Shown here in pieces: positions 1-14,543 of a DNA stretch of 64,000 bases. A program made the position numbers and the translations under genes. Position 1 is the stretch's first letter. Each line of letters starts with the position of its first letter. Below the pieces are notes generated by a model. The model did not search any database. It had not been told where the DNA came from and saw only the letters and a list, made by a program, of their open reading frames with translations. This DNA is from Acorus gramineus (taxonomy: Eukaryota; Streptophyta; Magnoliopsida; Acorales; Acoraceae): contig CM060856.1 in NCBI GenBank assembly GCA_030737835.1, positions 13,247,116 to 13,311,115 on the forward strand, read 5' to 3'.

Positions 1-2713
1 ACCACGATATTGACCAAGGAGTTCATTGATGCTCTGCCGAATGGATGGGAGGAATATGCGTGGCGCAGGATCAATAAGGGCATTAATCTGTGAGTAAACA
101 TTATGACTGAAATTTCACACTGTATATGTAGTGGATGATTTTTCTTAATAGGAAAGATTATGGTGCATCTGTATTGTTCATTGTAGATGCATACATTAAT
201 ACCTGAATGCTTCATAATGACTCATGTAATGTTTTTGATGCTATTTTTTATCCGTGGAATTCGCAATATGATGTTGTACCGTACAATTCTTTGAATAATC
301 TAGTCCAAGTTCATGATCGGTCCTATCTGTATTCTTGAAAGTGATGCTATTCAATTGAATCTTCAATATCCAAGGTGACACAGAAAATTGGTTTATATAG
401 TTGGACTTGAAATAATGGATATCCACTGTTAGTTGTATTCCAAACATCAGTTGTTATATATCAATAAAGCATGCCAATGATCCTGCTTTTTGAGATCACA
501 AGATATGAGTGACTCTGAAATCTGGGAGATATGGTTCTCAGGATCCCTCAACATTATAATCTGTATGTTATGTTGTCACATATGTGTGTGCCTTGTCCAT
601 GCTGCATTCCACTATTCAGACCTAATGTATCTTTGTTATATGTTAAGGTGACCACATGTCCCTCTGATTTTTATTGGTATAATTTTGCAGCAACCGCTGT
701 GAGAATAAGACTCTCTGTTTGGAAAAACTAGCACTGGTGCTTCCTGAAACACCTCCATATGTACCACGCCAATTTGGTCGGTGTGCAGTAATTGGGAATT
801 CTGGAGATCTTTTGAAAACAAATTTTGGAGAAGAGATAGATGGTTATGATGTTGTAATAAGGGAAAATGGTGCACCAATTCAGGTTATTGTCTCTCATTG
901 AATGCTTTGACTGTTATGCTTTTTTATCGTCTTCTTACAACCTAAATGTTCTGAATTTTGTGATAATGCAGAACTATACCAAGTATGTTGGTAGGAAAAG
1001 CACATTTCGTCTTCTTAATAGAGGATCTGCAAAAGCACTTGATAAAGTTGTAGAATTAGATGGTATGAGTGGCACTTTATTTCTTTTTCGGACAATGTCA
1101 TTGCGGTAGAAGGGTACTAAAGATTTGTATTGTACAGAAACCAGGAAGGAGGTGTTGCTCATAAAAACTACAATTCATGATATTATGAACAAGATGATTC
1201 GAGTATGTCCTCATCCCTTGCATCTTTAATCTGAAATTGAAAACCTTTTGTCAGAATAGCATTCATGAGTTGTTTCTTTACAAGCACCCAACTTTTATTA
1301 CAGTAACGTGGTTCACAAGTTTTTTTTAATGCTTTTTTGGTATGTTATCCGCTTTTTGGCTCCCAGTGTTTTCTACCGTTACCCCATGATTTGGCAGTTA
1401 CTTCCGACATTGCAGGCATCAGATGTTACTGCATATTAATTTTCTCATGTTTTCCTGTAGGAAGTCCCAATACACAACCCTGTATATCTGATGTTAGGTG
1501 CGTCCTTTGGCTCAGCTGCTAAAGGAACAGGGCTGAAAGCTCTTGAGTTCGCCCTTTCAATCTGTGATTCTGTTGATATGTATGGTTTCACTGTAGACCC
1601 AGGCTATAAGGAATGGTAATTGACAATCTACATTTCCATTTACGTGCCATATATTTATTGATTGTTGCTATTGAACTTATTTATTTTATTGTGTTTTTCT
1701 TATACTCTGTGCAGGACTAGGTACTTTTCTGAGTCTAGACAAGGGCACACTCCACTGCATGGTAGAGCATACTACCAGATGATGGAATGTTTGGGAGTAT
1801 GTTATTATTTTTTGTCACTTTGGCTCCTTTTTTCTTCTCTCTATTTAATATTCACAATCGATTCTGCCATACTCTGATATTATTTTTCCCTGATATTATG
1901 AAGCTTATCAAGATCCATTCCCCAATGAGGATGGATGTTAACCGGGTAGTTAAGTGGGTAACAAGCCGCAGTACACTTCATGCAGCCAGAATTGCATCAG
2001 ATAAAGTGCTTAGGTACTTACTACAGCCCCAGTGTATTCTTCATTCTCTAAAAAGTAAACTTTGGTCCTGTTCATTTATATATTAAAAAAAAAAACTGGT
2101 GGCTAGTTTGGAATCTCAAAGCATCATCAAACCTTGTAGACAGGCTTCATTTTCCTTTTGTTTGAACATCATGGCAAATTTTTGTGACAGTATGAATTAT
2201 ATAATATGTAACATATGCACAATATGTTTCTCGGAGTCAATCATTTGTGACTTGTTTATTCAATCTGAAATATCTGTAAATCAGATGAACTATCTGTGAT
2301 GTGTTGAGCTAAGATTAGGACAGGGCTTATCCCTGCAGACTTAAAAAACATTTGCCCTATACTTGAGAAACTTTCATTTCTTTGATCGATAATGTATTTT
2401 CCATGTTTGTCTCACTATTTTTTTCATTTTTATTTATATATGTAATCAATCATTCATGCTAGAAATAACAGTGCAATTAGTTGTTTGGTTTATAATAAAC
2501 CTCCTCTTTACTTTGAAAAGGAGGTTTCGAAGTGAGGACGATCCACTGGGTGCATGCTCTCTTGTCAAGAAGCGGCATACATCACAGGTGAAGAGTACTA
2601 CGGGCCTAAGGAATGTCGCTGTTAAGCATCAACAATATGTGAAAGGTGCAACCATGTATCCACTGGAGCATAGCATCGGAGATGGCGTCCTCTGTATGGT
2701 ACCTAAAGATTGA
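1..2713 (+). CDS. Sialyltransferase-like protein (GT29), C-terminal 325 residues; 5' end outside window
   Basis: Golgi-type glycosyltransferase of family GT29, the plant relatives of animal sialyltransferases; plants lack clear sialic acid metabolism, so the substrate is uncertain. Eight exons join in frame: 1-89, 691-883, 972-1062, 1138-1202, 1461-1615, 1715-1796, 1904-2013 and 2521-2713 (TGA), all GT-AG. The large sialylmotif is visible in exons 2-3 ([12 protein letters not shown], then GYDVVIREN, then NRGSAKAL). The small-motif region is in exons 5-6 ([15 protein letters not shown], then [12 protein letters not shown]). The cytosolic tail, signal anchor and start codon lie before base 1. 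The end of the protein is basic, then [11 protein letters not shown] and VLCMVPKD. The closest family is Arabidopsis MGP2/sialyltransferase-like 1 and 2, from memory of the family. Family assignment is firm; paralogue identity is not. Confidence 0.9.
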
Positions 2714-4816
2714 AATTTTGAGGAATGATTTCCACAAAAACCATGGCACAGCTTTCGATAGTAAAAGATTGATCAAGGAAGCCCAGCCCAATGATCTCTC
2801 TTCCATGCTCAAGCATCTATGTGGGATCTCGATATGTTCTTCAAGCCTGTGAAAGCTCTCATGTCATCTGTTTATTTTTTGTGTGGGTCTGTCATTTTTG
2901 TGCCAAACATTCTTTTATATAACTCAATTCAGATACTGAAAGATCAATATATCCAAAAAACAGGTCATCAAACAAATTGTGTCATTTGATTCCTCTCTTG
3001 TTAACATTCAAATTTCTACATTACTTCACATTATTGAATTATGTGCTTGCAAATATTCAATTGCAGTCAAGTAGATGTGATGACTTGATCATTGGCACAT
3101 GTTTTTCGGGCTATTTTGAAGGGAAAATGTTACGCTCAGTCATATTCATCAAACAAAACTCAGATCTCACATGTTTTTATTTTTTTTAAAATAATAAATA
3201 TGATCTAATGAGGTATATGTTTTGATCAAAAGTGTATATCGCTTCATTTCGAGTTGAATGAATCAATTTTTAGTAAGTCTAAGAAAATATTTAATGTGGT
3301 ATATATAACATCTAACAAGATATATGTTTCACTGGATTTCTAATATGGTATATAGGACTGTGTTTTGGACTGAGAAAAAAACTGAGCGTAACAACACTCA
3401 TTTTGAAGTGGTTGGAGTAATAGTTCCAGCTTCCAGGCCCCACAGAGATAAAGAGGCATGGCAGCTGCGCAGTCTTATTCACTGCACCTTTTAGTTGTGG
3501 ATGTTTTTATTTTTTGAAAAAAGATACACACAACCTTTTTTACAGTCTCAATTACAGTCCATCCCGTTGTTTTTTTTTAAAAAAAATCATACACTCACCT
3601 TTTGAAGTATATGCTGTTATATAAAATGAAATATATACTGAGATATATTAGTGTATTTTTTTTCATAATGAAAAAATGAAGAAAAAAATATTGGATCATA
3701 TACTATGATAGGATTCATACACTATGATAGCGTAGTATATACTGTGTTATCATAACGTATAGGATTGTAAAATAAACTAAAAAAAAGACTACGTGTATCA
3801 ACTTTTTTTTTTTTTTTTTTTTAACAGGCATAAAAAATTTTGTGCATTCCTAAGCCCATTCCCACAAAAAACCAGAAAAAACACAGCACCAAAATGAACA
3901 TTTAATGCTACTGTGTTTTAGCTCCTATTTTTTAAAATTATAATATATGGTCACGTGGGATAACACTTACATAGAATAAAATATATGTTTTAATGAATTA
4001 TGTATCCATTTTTATAAAATTAAAATTTTATTTTATTTAATAAAATATATATTTTATTAAAAAAATGAGATTACATATTGAGAATAATTCCATTAATAAG
4101 TTTTGATTTATAAAATTTTCATATTAAATTTTAAAACATAGTTACACGCAAATGTTGTTACACGTTCTTCTCATGTTGCAATGCATTTTTTTCTAGCAAG
4201 ATACATAATTAATTAGGTAATAATGTATAAAATTTTGTATATTTCCTTTTCTTTTCTCTCAAAAACTATAAATATATATATTCATTTTTATAAATAAAAA
4301 ACGAACTATAAATGAAATTATAATTATTAAATCATCAAAGAGAATCTGTTGCTGCACGGAATCAAATTGTTCGGCTGACAATGGCAGGAGTAGATAACAA
4401 TACGAGGTTAAAACCGTGATTTCACGCTTCGCAGACAAACATCCGTATTTTCTGATTAGATGGCATTAAAAAAAAATTGCCCCTTTTTGTTCTCTAAAGC
4501 GAGACCGGACAAAATTTATGGTCCGCGTCTCCCCGTCTCTTCAAATCCTGAACAGAATGTTAGGGATCCGAATTTCTATCAAAATTCGTCTATCCCAGTT
4601 GAAATTGTACCTTCGACTTCCTTTTCCGATCGAATTTGAAACCTAAAGCATCGATTTCACTCTTGTTTGTTGGGCGAAAAAGAAAAGCAATCAAGACATC
4701 AAAAAGAGGAGCTTAGGATTTGATTTTTGGTGGAAAAAGGAGCGTTCAAAGGCTTTGCGTGGTTCGAATTATGCTGGCTGTCCATGGGAACCTATTAGGA
4801 GTTCCCACTGTTGAGG
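2714..4816. other. Intergenic: GT29 3' region, AT-rich repeats, LAZ1 5' region
   Basis: Bases 2714 to about 2950 look like the 3' UTR of the GT29 gene. From about 3190 to 4330 the DNA is AT-rich, with repeat relics that recur elsewhere in the window (near 36.9, 47.4, 55.1 and 38.1 kb) and a T-tract at 3804-3822. From about 4490 the composition becomes mixed and probably holds the LAZ1 core promoter and 5' UTR. I see no further gene. Confidence 0.6.
3530..3790 (+). repeat. AT-rich interspersed repeat, copy 1 (inverted copy near 38 kb)
   Basis: This stretch contains 'gaaatatatactgagatat' and 'gcgtagtatatactgtgtta'. It aligns with the reverse complement of about 37990-38270 over most of its length, including the phrases around tatatactg, ttagtgtat and the atcataacg/cgttatgat end. 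This looks like two old, oppositely oriented copies of a small non-autonomous element. I could not define its ends or target-site duplication. Confidence 0.5.
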
Positions 4817-4947
4817 ATGGGTGGGTTTTCGGGGGTTCTGCCATGGGTGCTTGTGGTTTCGGTTTATTTTCTGCCGACTTGGGCCGCGGTTGTCGCGGTG
4901 ATGTTCGTGGTCATCTCCCTCTCGCTCTCGGCTTTCCTCGTGTTTGA
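4771..4947 (+). promoter_or_regulatory. Upstream ORF overlapping the LAZ1 start codon
   Basis: An ATG 46 bases before the LAZ1 start opens a different reading frame of 58 codons, which runs through the LAZ1 ATG at 4817 and stops at 4947. If the transcript begins upstream of 4771, scanning ribosomes would meet this ATG first, which would lower LAZ1 translation. The transcription start is unknown, so function is inference. Confidence 0.35.
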
Positions 4948-7900
4948 GCACCTATCCGCGTACAAGAACCCTGAGGTTTGGTTTGATTGGGATAGAATTA
5001 CATCTTTGTTTAGTTTTTCTTGGAAATCTTGGATAGAAAACCCTTCTTGTGTTTCTTCTTGCAGGAGCAGAAGTTCTTGATCGGGGTCATTTTAATGGTG
5101 CCGTGTTATGCTATTGAGTCGGTAAGAGTCCCCACGGACCTCACCTATCTTCTTCTTGTATTGATGAGTGGTTTCTGATCAGGGTCATCTTCTTGATTAG
5201 TTTTTTGCATGCTTATGATGGTGGTTTGATTCGTTGTTAATGAATTGTAAATCAACTACTTGAGGACGTCTGGATAGGTTGCATTCCAATTAAATCGTTT
5301 ATGAAGGGATGTGGAGATTGTTTGAGAAGCGATCTGATTAGGTTTAAATCCGCTCGTGTGAATTGAGAATGCTGAGATAATGTTTTTGGGACAGGAAGGT
5401 GCGGTTAGGAAACAAATAATATAGTGCAAATAATTGACAACTTAGTGGAAGGTGGAACAAAATTTAGAGGCAATGCTGTTAAGAGAGAATGAATGGTTTA
5501 AAACCAAAGGTAACAGAAGAGGGTAATACGGATGTGGTGTTATGGATTGTTTAAGTGCAGAAGCTTTAGTCTTGCATAAAGTTTAGAGTTAATTTCGTCC
5601 AATGAACTCCACTAGCCAACTCATGGTGCGGTCTCAGTGATCATTTTTTGTATAATTATATTTGATTGGTGAAATGGTTTTACTAGTTGAATTGTGTGCT
5701 CTGTTTGGGCCTGGAAAATTAGTAAGATAGTGTATACTGGTAGCTGTGGACTGGCATAATGCTGATGAAATGCTACTTTTATAAGGAGGTTTTATATCTG
5801 ATCATATTTATAGCTCAAGAATTGGTTTGTATTTGGTTATATTTGGATCATGGGATACGTGATTGGTTTGAGTTGAATTGATGTTATCTAGGATTTGAGC
5901 ATGTAGGAGTCAGAGCTATTTGGGATCTCAGCAGCTTAACAACGCTGATCCAGCTAAATGTGTCTAGGTAAATTATGCACTGTAATAGGGTAATATTATT
6001 ACTTGTAACGGGAGGGAGAAGAGCTATAGCGGGACTATGATCAGGCAATGAGAATAAATTATTATTTAGTGGGTCCCTCAATGAAGAAAAGTATGAGAAA
6101 AAAGAAAAGAAATTTTCATCTGATTTGATAGAAATTTTTTTTTTTATTGAAGCTTTACTGGGCGATTGTAGGTGGCATGTTGTATTGCTGTTTTTGAGTT
6201 TTATGTTGCCATCAGCATATCTTTAATTTAAATTAATCGTCATGCTGGCCTGGCACTTATGATTTTGGATGATACGTCATTAATAAACTCATCTCTTGAG
6301 TTTTTGGAACTTTTAATCTCCATCTTTTGAATTTTTCTTACCTGTCAAATTGTGTAGCTAACATCCTTTTTTTTTTTGCTCTAGTATGTGTCATTAGTGA
6401 ACCCATCAATCAGTGTGGATTGTGAGATCCTGCGTGACTGCTACGAGGCATTTGCTATGTATTGTTTTGGAAGATATCTGGTCGCATGTCTGGGTATTGC
6501 ATCTATAAACCCTTGTGTCATTATTTTAAATTTTACCATCTGGTTTTACTGCGTAGTGAGTAGGTGCATTGTGTTTCTTGGAGAATGTACCCTACATTTT
6601 TACTCTTTTGTCAATGATGGGTCTACTTTGGTGATACATTTGATAAATGTGAGTTGGAGCCGATGCTAGTTGAGCCATATTTTTCTTTGTGATTGTTTAC
6701 TGTGCTTATTTTATATAATTTAGTGACTATGCATTGTTGTGGATCATGTTTGGTTCTTTGTCTGGCTAAATGCCTCAGAGATGCAAATCCTATACGAAAT
6801 GCACCTTCTTACTCTTCTAGCTGTATATCTAGCATATGGGTTAACTGTGAAGCTTGAGTGACTGACAAGGTAGGTTTTTCTACTGTCATGCCAAGAACTT
6901 GATAGCAGGTGTCCCTCCTGCTTATCAACTGGCCTCCTTGGAATATTTGCATTATTTATAGAGTGCTTGATGCAGTAATAAAAACCAAAAGAATCACCAA
7001 GGACCTCTTTCAAACTCAATAGAAATAATTATAAAAAAACCAATGACTTTTACAACTCTAATGAGACATTTAAGTTTGTTGAGGTTGGTTAATATCAAAT
7101 CTAAATCTCAAACCATCTCATCAAACAAATATATTAACCACCTAACAACTCAATATATTATTAACAGTCTAATCCTTACAAATTTATTTTCAAATTCATA
7201 GATAATATCTATGGTTACATAACAATCTAAATTATATCCCTCTACCGGGGGAGAAGAAAGGGGGGGGGGGGTGTTTGGTTCCTAATAATGTATCTACTTT
7301 GGGCACACTCTCAAATATTAATAAATTAAGGACATCTGAACACCTTTATAAGAAAGAAATCAAAACAACCCTATATTCAATTTGTATAGGTAAGTCAAGT
7401 TTATAGATGATCATATAATATGTTGATTTTGTATGGAGCCTATTTGATTTCTTTGAGATATGTTCCATTAGTTTCATCATTCTCCCAATGTGTAATACTC
7501 TTTTTGTTGGAATTGCGATTAGATATGACAGCTTGGCATATGACAAAAATTCAGTGGTCCTTCCCATTTACTCTTTTTGATTTTGCTTCAGAAAATTGTA
7601 CATGCAACATTATTGATGGGAAGAATAGTTAGTTATAGGAAAAATTATGGGGAAAATAATAAATATCATGCAGTAGGACGTGAATTTTTTATTCAGATGA
7701 AGCACATGAATTAATGTAGACACTTATCATTCAAATGATGGATCGGTAATTGTTATGTTATTCAGTGATCTCTTGTTGCTTCTTGAACATAGATATGCTC
7801 ATTCTGGTCTCTTCATTTAAGTGTGTAAGTTACTGCATTAGAAATTGAATCACAAATGGGCCCCAAAACTATTCAGAAATAGATCTAAACCTTTTGTAAT

Positions 7901-10814
7901 AGACAATGTCATGATCTTTCCTTCTCTTATTTTTTAAGAGGTTTATTTAATAAACTGATTGATATTTGTTGGATATGAGGATAAATGAACCTTGTATATT
8001 ACTCTTTTAAAGCTTTCTTTTTTCGGTTTCTGAATGGATCCTGAATACTCTTTAGGTGGGGAAGAGAGAACAATTGACTTTTTGAAGAGGCAGGGTGGAT
8101 CAAGTTATACCACACCCTTATTACACGATGATGATAAGGGAGTTGTAAAACATCCTTTCCCAATGAAATACATTTTGAAACCATGGAGACTTGGTGAATG
8201 GTTTTACCAACTTGTCAAGTTTGGAATTGTCCAGTATGTAAGTCTTTCCTCCCACAAAAGATCTCTCAATTCTTATATACTACTTGTTTACCCATTTACA
8301 CATTTGAAGAACATCATAATTAATTTTTTTGTTTTATCTCTTCAGATGATAATAAAATCTTTTACTGCTCTTCTAGCTGTGATTCTGGAAGCTTTTAATG
8401 TGTACTGTGAAGGAGAATTCAAATGGGGATGTGGGTAAGAGAATATTGTTATATGCTTGCATGATTTAGTAAGATGCTATTTTATTTCTTTAGAGTTAAT
8501 TTTGTTCACCTGTTTGTGTTCCCTCACCCAGTCAAAAGGTTTTGTTCCTGTTTCCACTTTAATCATGGTGGTTTATCCCATGTTAATTTCTGGTAGTTAC
8601 TTTCACATAACCTTGGGCAGATATGAGCAATTCGAAGTTGAGCAGTGAGGTTTTTTTTTTAATCTGATATATGATATGTTTCTTGTGTGTAACCATTTAT
8701 ATGTTGATTTTTGTTCTTTTTACTTTGTCTTGTGATTTGTGCAATTTGGTTGGATGGTAGCATTGTATGGTATTGATTTGTAGACTTCATAGCCCTCATA
8801 ATGGCAATCTGATAAGAAAGCATGATTACTGAGATTCTAAATATTGATTAGTCATGTGATAGTTTTAATATCGTGCTTTTATCTTTATTATTGATAAAAA
8901 AAGGATACCCTTTTTATGAATAATAATTCTATAATCTAGAGCAGGTTCCTTCCAAAGGAGCTAGAAAAAAAGTGTCACCTCCTTATATGGGAAGTTCATG
9001 TAAATATGATGAGAAGATGCTCTGTGGTTCCAAGTGACACTCATATATTCTTTTTCTTTTTTTTTCATGCACATTGTGTGTGGATTTAAACTAGTTATTG
9101 CTAACTGAGAATGGTGATAGCGGTAGAGTTCAGACATGTTTCGCAACAGATCATGTAACAAATTGGTAAGGGAATATCGCTCTAGGAATATGAAAGACAT
9201 GGTCCAACTTTAGATTAGGATAGAGACCCAATTTTGTTATTGTTTTGCACCCATGCAGGTGATGAAGTGGTACATACAAACCCATATGCTTGCAGAATTA
9301 TTCTGTTTACTGATGTGCATTTGTGCACAGATTGATATGCACAGACCAATCATGTATGTTGACCCACAAATCATTCTACATGTTTAAGTTATGTAATCTG
9401 CGGTTATTCCATGAGTGCCTAACCCCATCCAAAAATTGCTTTAGGTATCCCTATATGGCAGTGGTTCTGAACTTCAGTCAATCATGGGCACTTTATTGTT
9501 TGGTTCAATTCTATACTGCTACAAAAGATGAACTGGCTCATATAAAACCATTGGCCAAGTTCTTAGTGTTCAAGTCGATCGTGTTCCTGACTTGGTGGCA
9601 GGGTGTGGCAATTGCAATTCTTTACTCATTTGGTTTATTCCAAAGCCCAATAGCTCAGGGATTGCAGTTCAAATCAAGCATTCAGGATTTCATCATTTGC
9701 ATAGAGGTATATATGATTCTGTATATTCTCACTTTCCTTATTTATTGTCCTATTTTTGCGGGTGCCAATTCACTCTTGTGATTTGGTACCTTTCTAGCTA
9801 GAGTTGTTGCATTTGTGACTTCTCAAGTTTTCTAGTTTTTTTAATTTATATTTTCCAACAATATTTAATCTGCATAACAACTAATCCAATGGATTTCACA
9901 AATATATATACACATGTATATCAATAAGAATATACCCATGAATTTGAGTTTAACCATCCAACAAAAAAGTTGGAGATATTATCCAATAGGTGTGATTTTT
10001 TCCCATGTTTTTTGAATAGTTTTTTAACCACCGGTATCATGTCCGCACCTGCTTTAACTTAATGAATGAACGATGGCTTATGCATATAAAATTGAAGTAT
10101 GACAAGGCAGTATATTCTTCCAGCACAGATGGGTGTTGCTTCCATTGTTCACCTCTACGTTTTCCCTTCCAAACCATATGAATTGATGGGTGACCGCTTC
10201 CCTGGAAGCGTTTCAGTACTCGGGGATTACATATCCGCAGACCCATTAGACCCTGATGAAGTAAGGGACAGTGAGCGACCCACAAAGCTACGGCTTCCTC
10301 AGCACGATGTCGATGTCAAGAGTGGGATGACCATCAGGGAAAGCGTCCGCGACGTTGTCATTGGCGGTGGGGGATATGTAAGCTTCTCTCCTCTTGGTTT
10401 CAATTCTTGAATATGACTTGCCACAACCTTGAGTACCTGAGATGTTGTGATCACTTGCAGATTTTTGATGATGTTAAGTTAGCGGTCACGCAGGCTGTTG
10501 TGCCCATGGAGAAGGGCTTGACACGGTTCAATGAGAAATTGCACAAAATGTCCCAGAAAATCAAGAAGCATGAAAAAGATAAGAGGAGAACGAAGGATGA
10601 CAGTTGCATCTCCTCATCGTCACCAGCGAGGAGAGTGATCCGTGGAATAGATGATCCGCTCCTCAATGGAAGCTTCAGTGACAGTGGGGTTGCGAAGGGG
10701 AAGAGACATCGACGGAAATCAGGGTATACGAGCGCGGAGAGTGGGGGAGAGAGCAGCGACCACAGCCATGGCGGATATCAGATTCACGGGCAGAGGTGGA
10801 TCACTAAGGAGTGA
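4817..10814 (+). CDS. LAZ1: LAZ1 homologue (DUF300 / organic solute transporter alpha-type membrane protein)
   Basis: A predicted 486-residue multi-pass membrane protein of the DUF300/TMEM184/Ost-alpha family. In Arabidopsis, LAZ1 is linked to programmed cell death and to tonoplast and brassinosteroid signalling. Eight coding exons: 4817-4975, 5065-5121, 6385-6493, 8056-8237, 8346-8434, 9445-9706, 10129-10377 and 10461-10814 (TGA). Exon 1 gives two hydrophobic segments (VLPWVLVVSVYFLPTW, then AVMFVVISLSLSAFLVF). Family signatures follow: FLIGVILMVPCYAIES, ILRDCYEAFAMYCF, and WALYCLVQFY followed by FKSIVFLTWWQG. The tail is hydrophilic, rich in Lys, Ser and Gly (KLHKMSQKIKKHEKDKRR), and probably cytosolic. 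Length matches Arabidopsis LAZ1 (about 485 residues). The start was chosen at ATG 4817; the TTG at 4811 is in frame but not a normal plant start. Introns of 1.26 and 1.56 kb flank exon 3. Confidence 0.92.
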
Positions 10815-11042
10815 TTACAGTGATAGAAGGATGAACAAATGGAAGGACTTCTCCCTTCTTGATTGGTCTGCAGTATTACATGCAGGTTTGAGTCGACTGG
10901 GTTGGTCTTGGGTTGTTAGAGTCTTCTTTTGGTGAGGTATTTCTTCTTGAACTACACTCTTGTCTTTTATTTTGAACATGTAAACCAAATGGCCCCTGGT
11001 CAATCCCTTGACATCCAGGTTAAGAAAGAGTGAACATATCAA

Positions 11043-11048
11043 AATAAA
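11043..11048 (+). terminator. LAZ1 polyadenylation signal candidate
   Basis: AATAAA about 230 bases after the LAZ1 stop codon, followed by a T-rich stretch. Confidence 0.4.
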
Positions 11049-11234
11049 ATTGTAATATGTTGATCATACCATGATGTATATTTTAAGGACTTTTTTTTTT
11101 TTTTTTTTGGTGACTAACGACTCTCAATATTAGTTGAGAAGACCAGGATGCACTAAATGCACTAAATCATTTATAAATCTTGCGCATCAGGTAAGCATAT
11201 ATGATTGAACTTGATACATATGATGATATGAAAA

Positions 11235-11297
11235 GCAAATCCATGACATGTTTGGATTTTACCAGCAAATCTATGACATGTTTGGATTTTACCAGCC
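11235..11297 (+). repeat. Two tandem copies of a ~32-bp unit
   Basis: The phrase 'tgacatgtttggattttacc' occurs twice in direct tandem with the preceding agcaaatc, one substitution apart, giving a recent 32-bp duplication just before the poly-C tract. Confidence 0.7.
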
Positions 11298-11344
11298 TGT
11301 CAACCCCACCCCCCCCCCCCCCCCCCCGGGTCTGTTGTGATCCA

Positions 11345-12570
11345 TTTAATTTGTTTGAGGCGGTTTAAATTTATATATTATAACTTTTTGATAAGTTATA
11401 AAACAGTTTTTGTACAATTATAAAAAAATATCTTTAAATTGTAGAAGTAAAAAATTGATTTATGTTTGATAAAATAAGTTGATTTTTATATATAAAATTA
11501 ATTTTATAAATGTTTTTTTAAAAATCAAATTAACATAAATAATATTTTAAAATTACTACCATATTTTCAAATATTATATTGTAGAATTTTAATAAATGAT
11601 TGGGATGATGTGTAATAAATGAATTTTTCAAATATATTACATTATAGAATTTTTCAAAATCACTACCATATATTTCAAATTTCAAATATATATATAAATA
11701 AGCAGAGTGTAGGCTTGTTCATCTATAATATCATCTATGATCACATAAAGACTCTACCCTGTCTTTAGCCTGACAGTGGAAGATTTGGAGCCACCACCTT
11801 CGAGACACTACACAAAGTGCATGGATCATCTGCTTAAACTTATAAGCTACATATTATAGCTTTTAGTTTAAAATAAACAGTTGTTGCATGTTTGTTTAAA
11901 TTTATTAAAACTTATTTAAGTTAAAAACAACTTTAAAAAGTCATAATCTCTAAGTTGGGTTAGGGGTACTTTTCAGATTATAACTTATTGATTTTTTTAA
12001 AAAAAATCTGTTGAACATTTAATACCCTTCACTTTATTTAATAAAGACAAATATTTTCATCTTCTTTAAATATTCTTTTCATCTATCAAAAATTTGAAAT
12101 AACTCATATAAGTTTATTTTTCTAAACTTAACTCATAAAAGATTAAAACTTTGGATTGTAATTTTTTTTAATAAAATTTAGATTATAGCTAGAATATTTT
12201 ACTTGTGTTTTTTTATTAATAGAGATCAAGTTCTACTTTTTTAATTAACGTGATATTTAATATTTCATTAAATTTTTTACATTTTATTTAATGTTAATGG
12301 ATGATGAGTTAGTCATCATCATTTTGTAAATAAATTCACATTATTTTATCAAAGAGAAATTAAATTTAACTTCTACAATTTCAAAGGATATTTTTGACAA
12401 TTACACAACAAAAGCTATTTTACAGCTTATTTTAACAAACATCCACAGATGCTTATTCTCTGATTTTCAACAACTACAACAAACATATTATCTGCTTATC
12501 AAAAATGTTATAATTTATAATCTATAAGTTATAATTCATAATCTATAAATTTAAGCTACAACAAACCTGA
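11345..12570. repeat. AT-rich element with long imperfect inverted arms
   Basis: The left arm (about 11365-11500) contains a caattat, atatcttt, aaattgtagaagt series. The reverse complement of about 12330-12430 contains the same series, followed in both by a 'tgataaaataa' phrase. Outer parts on both sides carry ttataa/ttgataag phrases. This suggests an old inverted-repeat transposon or two opposed MITE copies. No clean termini or target-site duplication were found. Confidence 0.35.
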
Positions 12571-13286
12571 TCTTTATATTCTTAGATTCAAATGAATGGG
12601 ATGACTGTAATACATAAATGAACCGTTTCACTTAATAAATTTTGAACCGTTTAGTTGATCTAAACAACAAAATAAACACAAAAAACATAAGCAGATGATC
12701 TAATCTCCTCAACACAAGTAATAATTCTCATCTAATAATGGTTTTGAGCATTCTTCCATTCCATTGGATGATGCATCGAGGTCAACTTCTGTTCCTGCAA
12801 TCACTTATAACACCAACAGAGTATATAATTTTCTCTAATACTCAATGTTCTAATATAAAAATATATGGCATTCAATTCATTCAAGTATTTCATTTTTTGT
12901 GAAGGTGTAAACTTTTCATTACAGGTACATGCCTTCAAACAAGATTAATTCAAAACGTGTTAGGACTGCAAAAAAAAAATACACAACAGTTTCCATGTTC
13001 AAAACTAGAATAGTTACCACATGCCCACAAAGTATAAACGGATCATGAATTTTTTCAAACTTAAAATCATTCAGAAATAAGACACCATGTGAGGTTTCAG
13101 GAATTAAGGAAAAAAGACTACCGAGTACAAAAATATCTCCCCATTTGGAAATCATCCTTGTCCAATATAATATAAAAGCATTACTCAATAAGGGCAACAG
13201 TACCTAGAAAAAACCAGACCAAGTCTTGAGGTTCGAATTTAAATAGACACAGATAAAACTGCTGCCTGGCTGCAATGAAAAGGAGT

Positions 13287-14527
<1,241 letters not shown>

Positions 14528-14543
14528 CCTGACAGCTGAAGTT

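Larger units (their letters stand above)
10815..13286. other. Intergenic between convergent LAZ1 and RPS7
   Basis: LAZ1 3' UTR runs to about 11060. A T-tract (11091-11108), a short direct repeat and a C-tract (11309-11326) follow. From 11340 to 12570 the DNA is AT-rich and partly self-complementary (listed separately). From about 12700 to 13286 it is probably the RPS7 3' UTR and flank, read on the minus strand. No further gene is seen. Confidence 0.55.
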
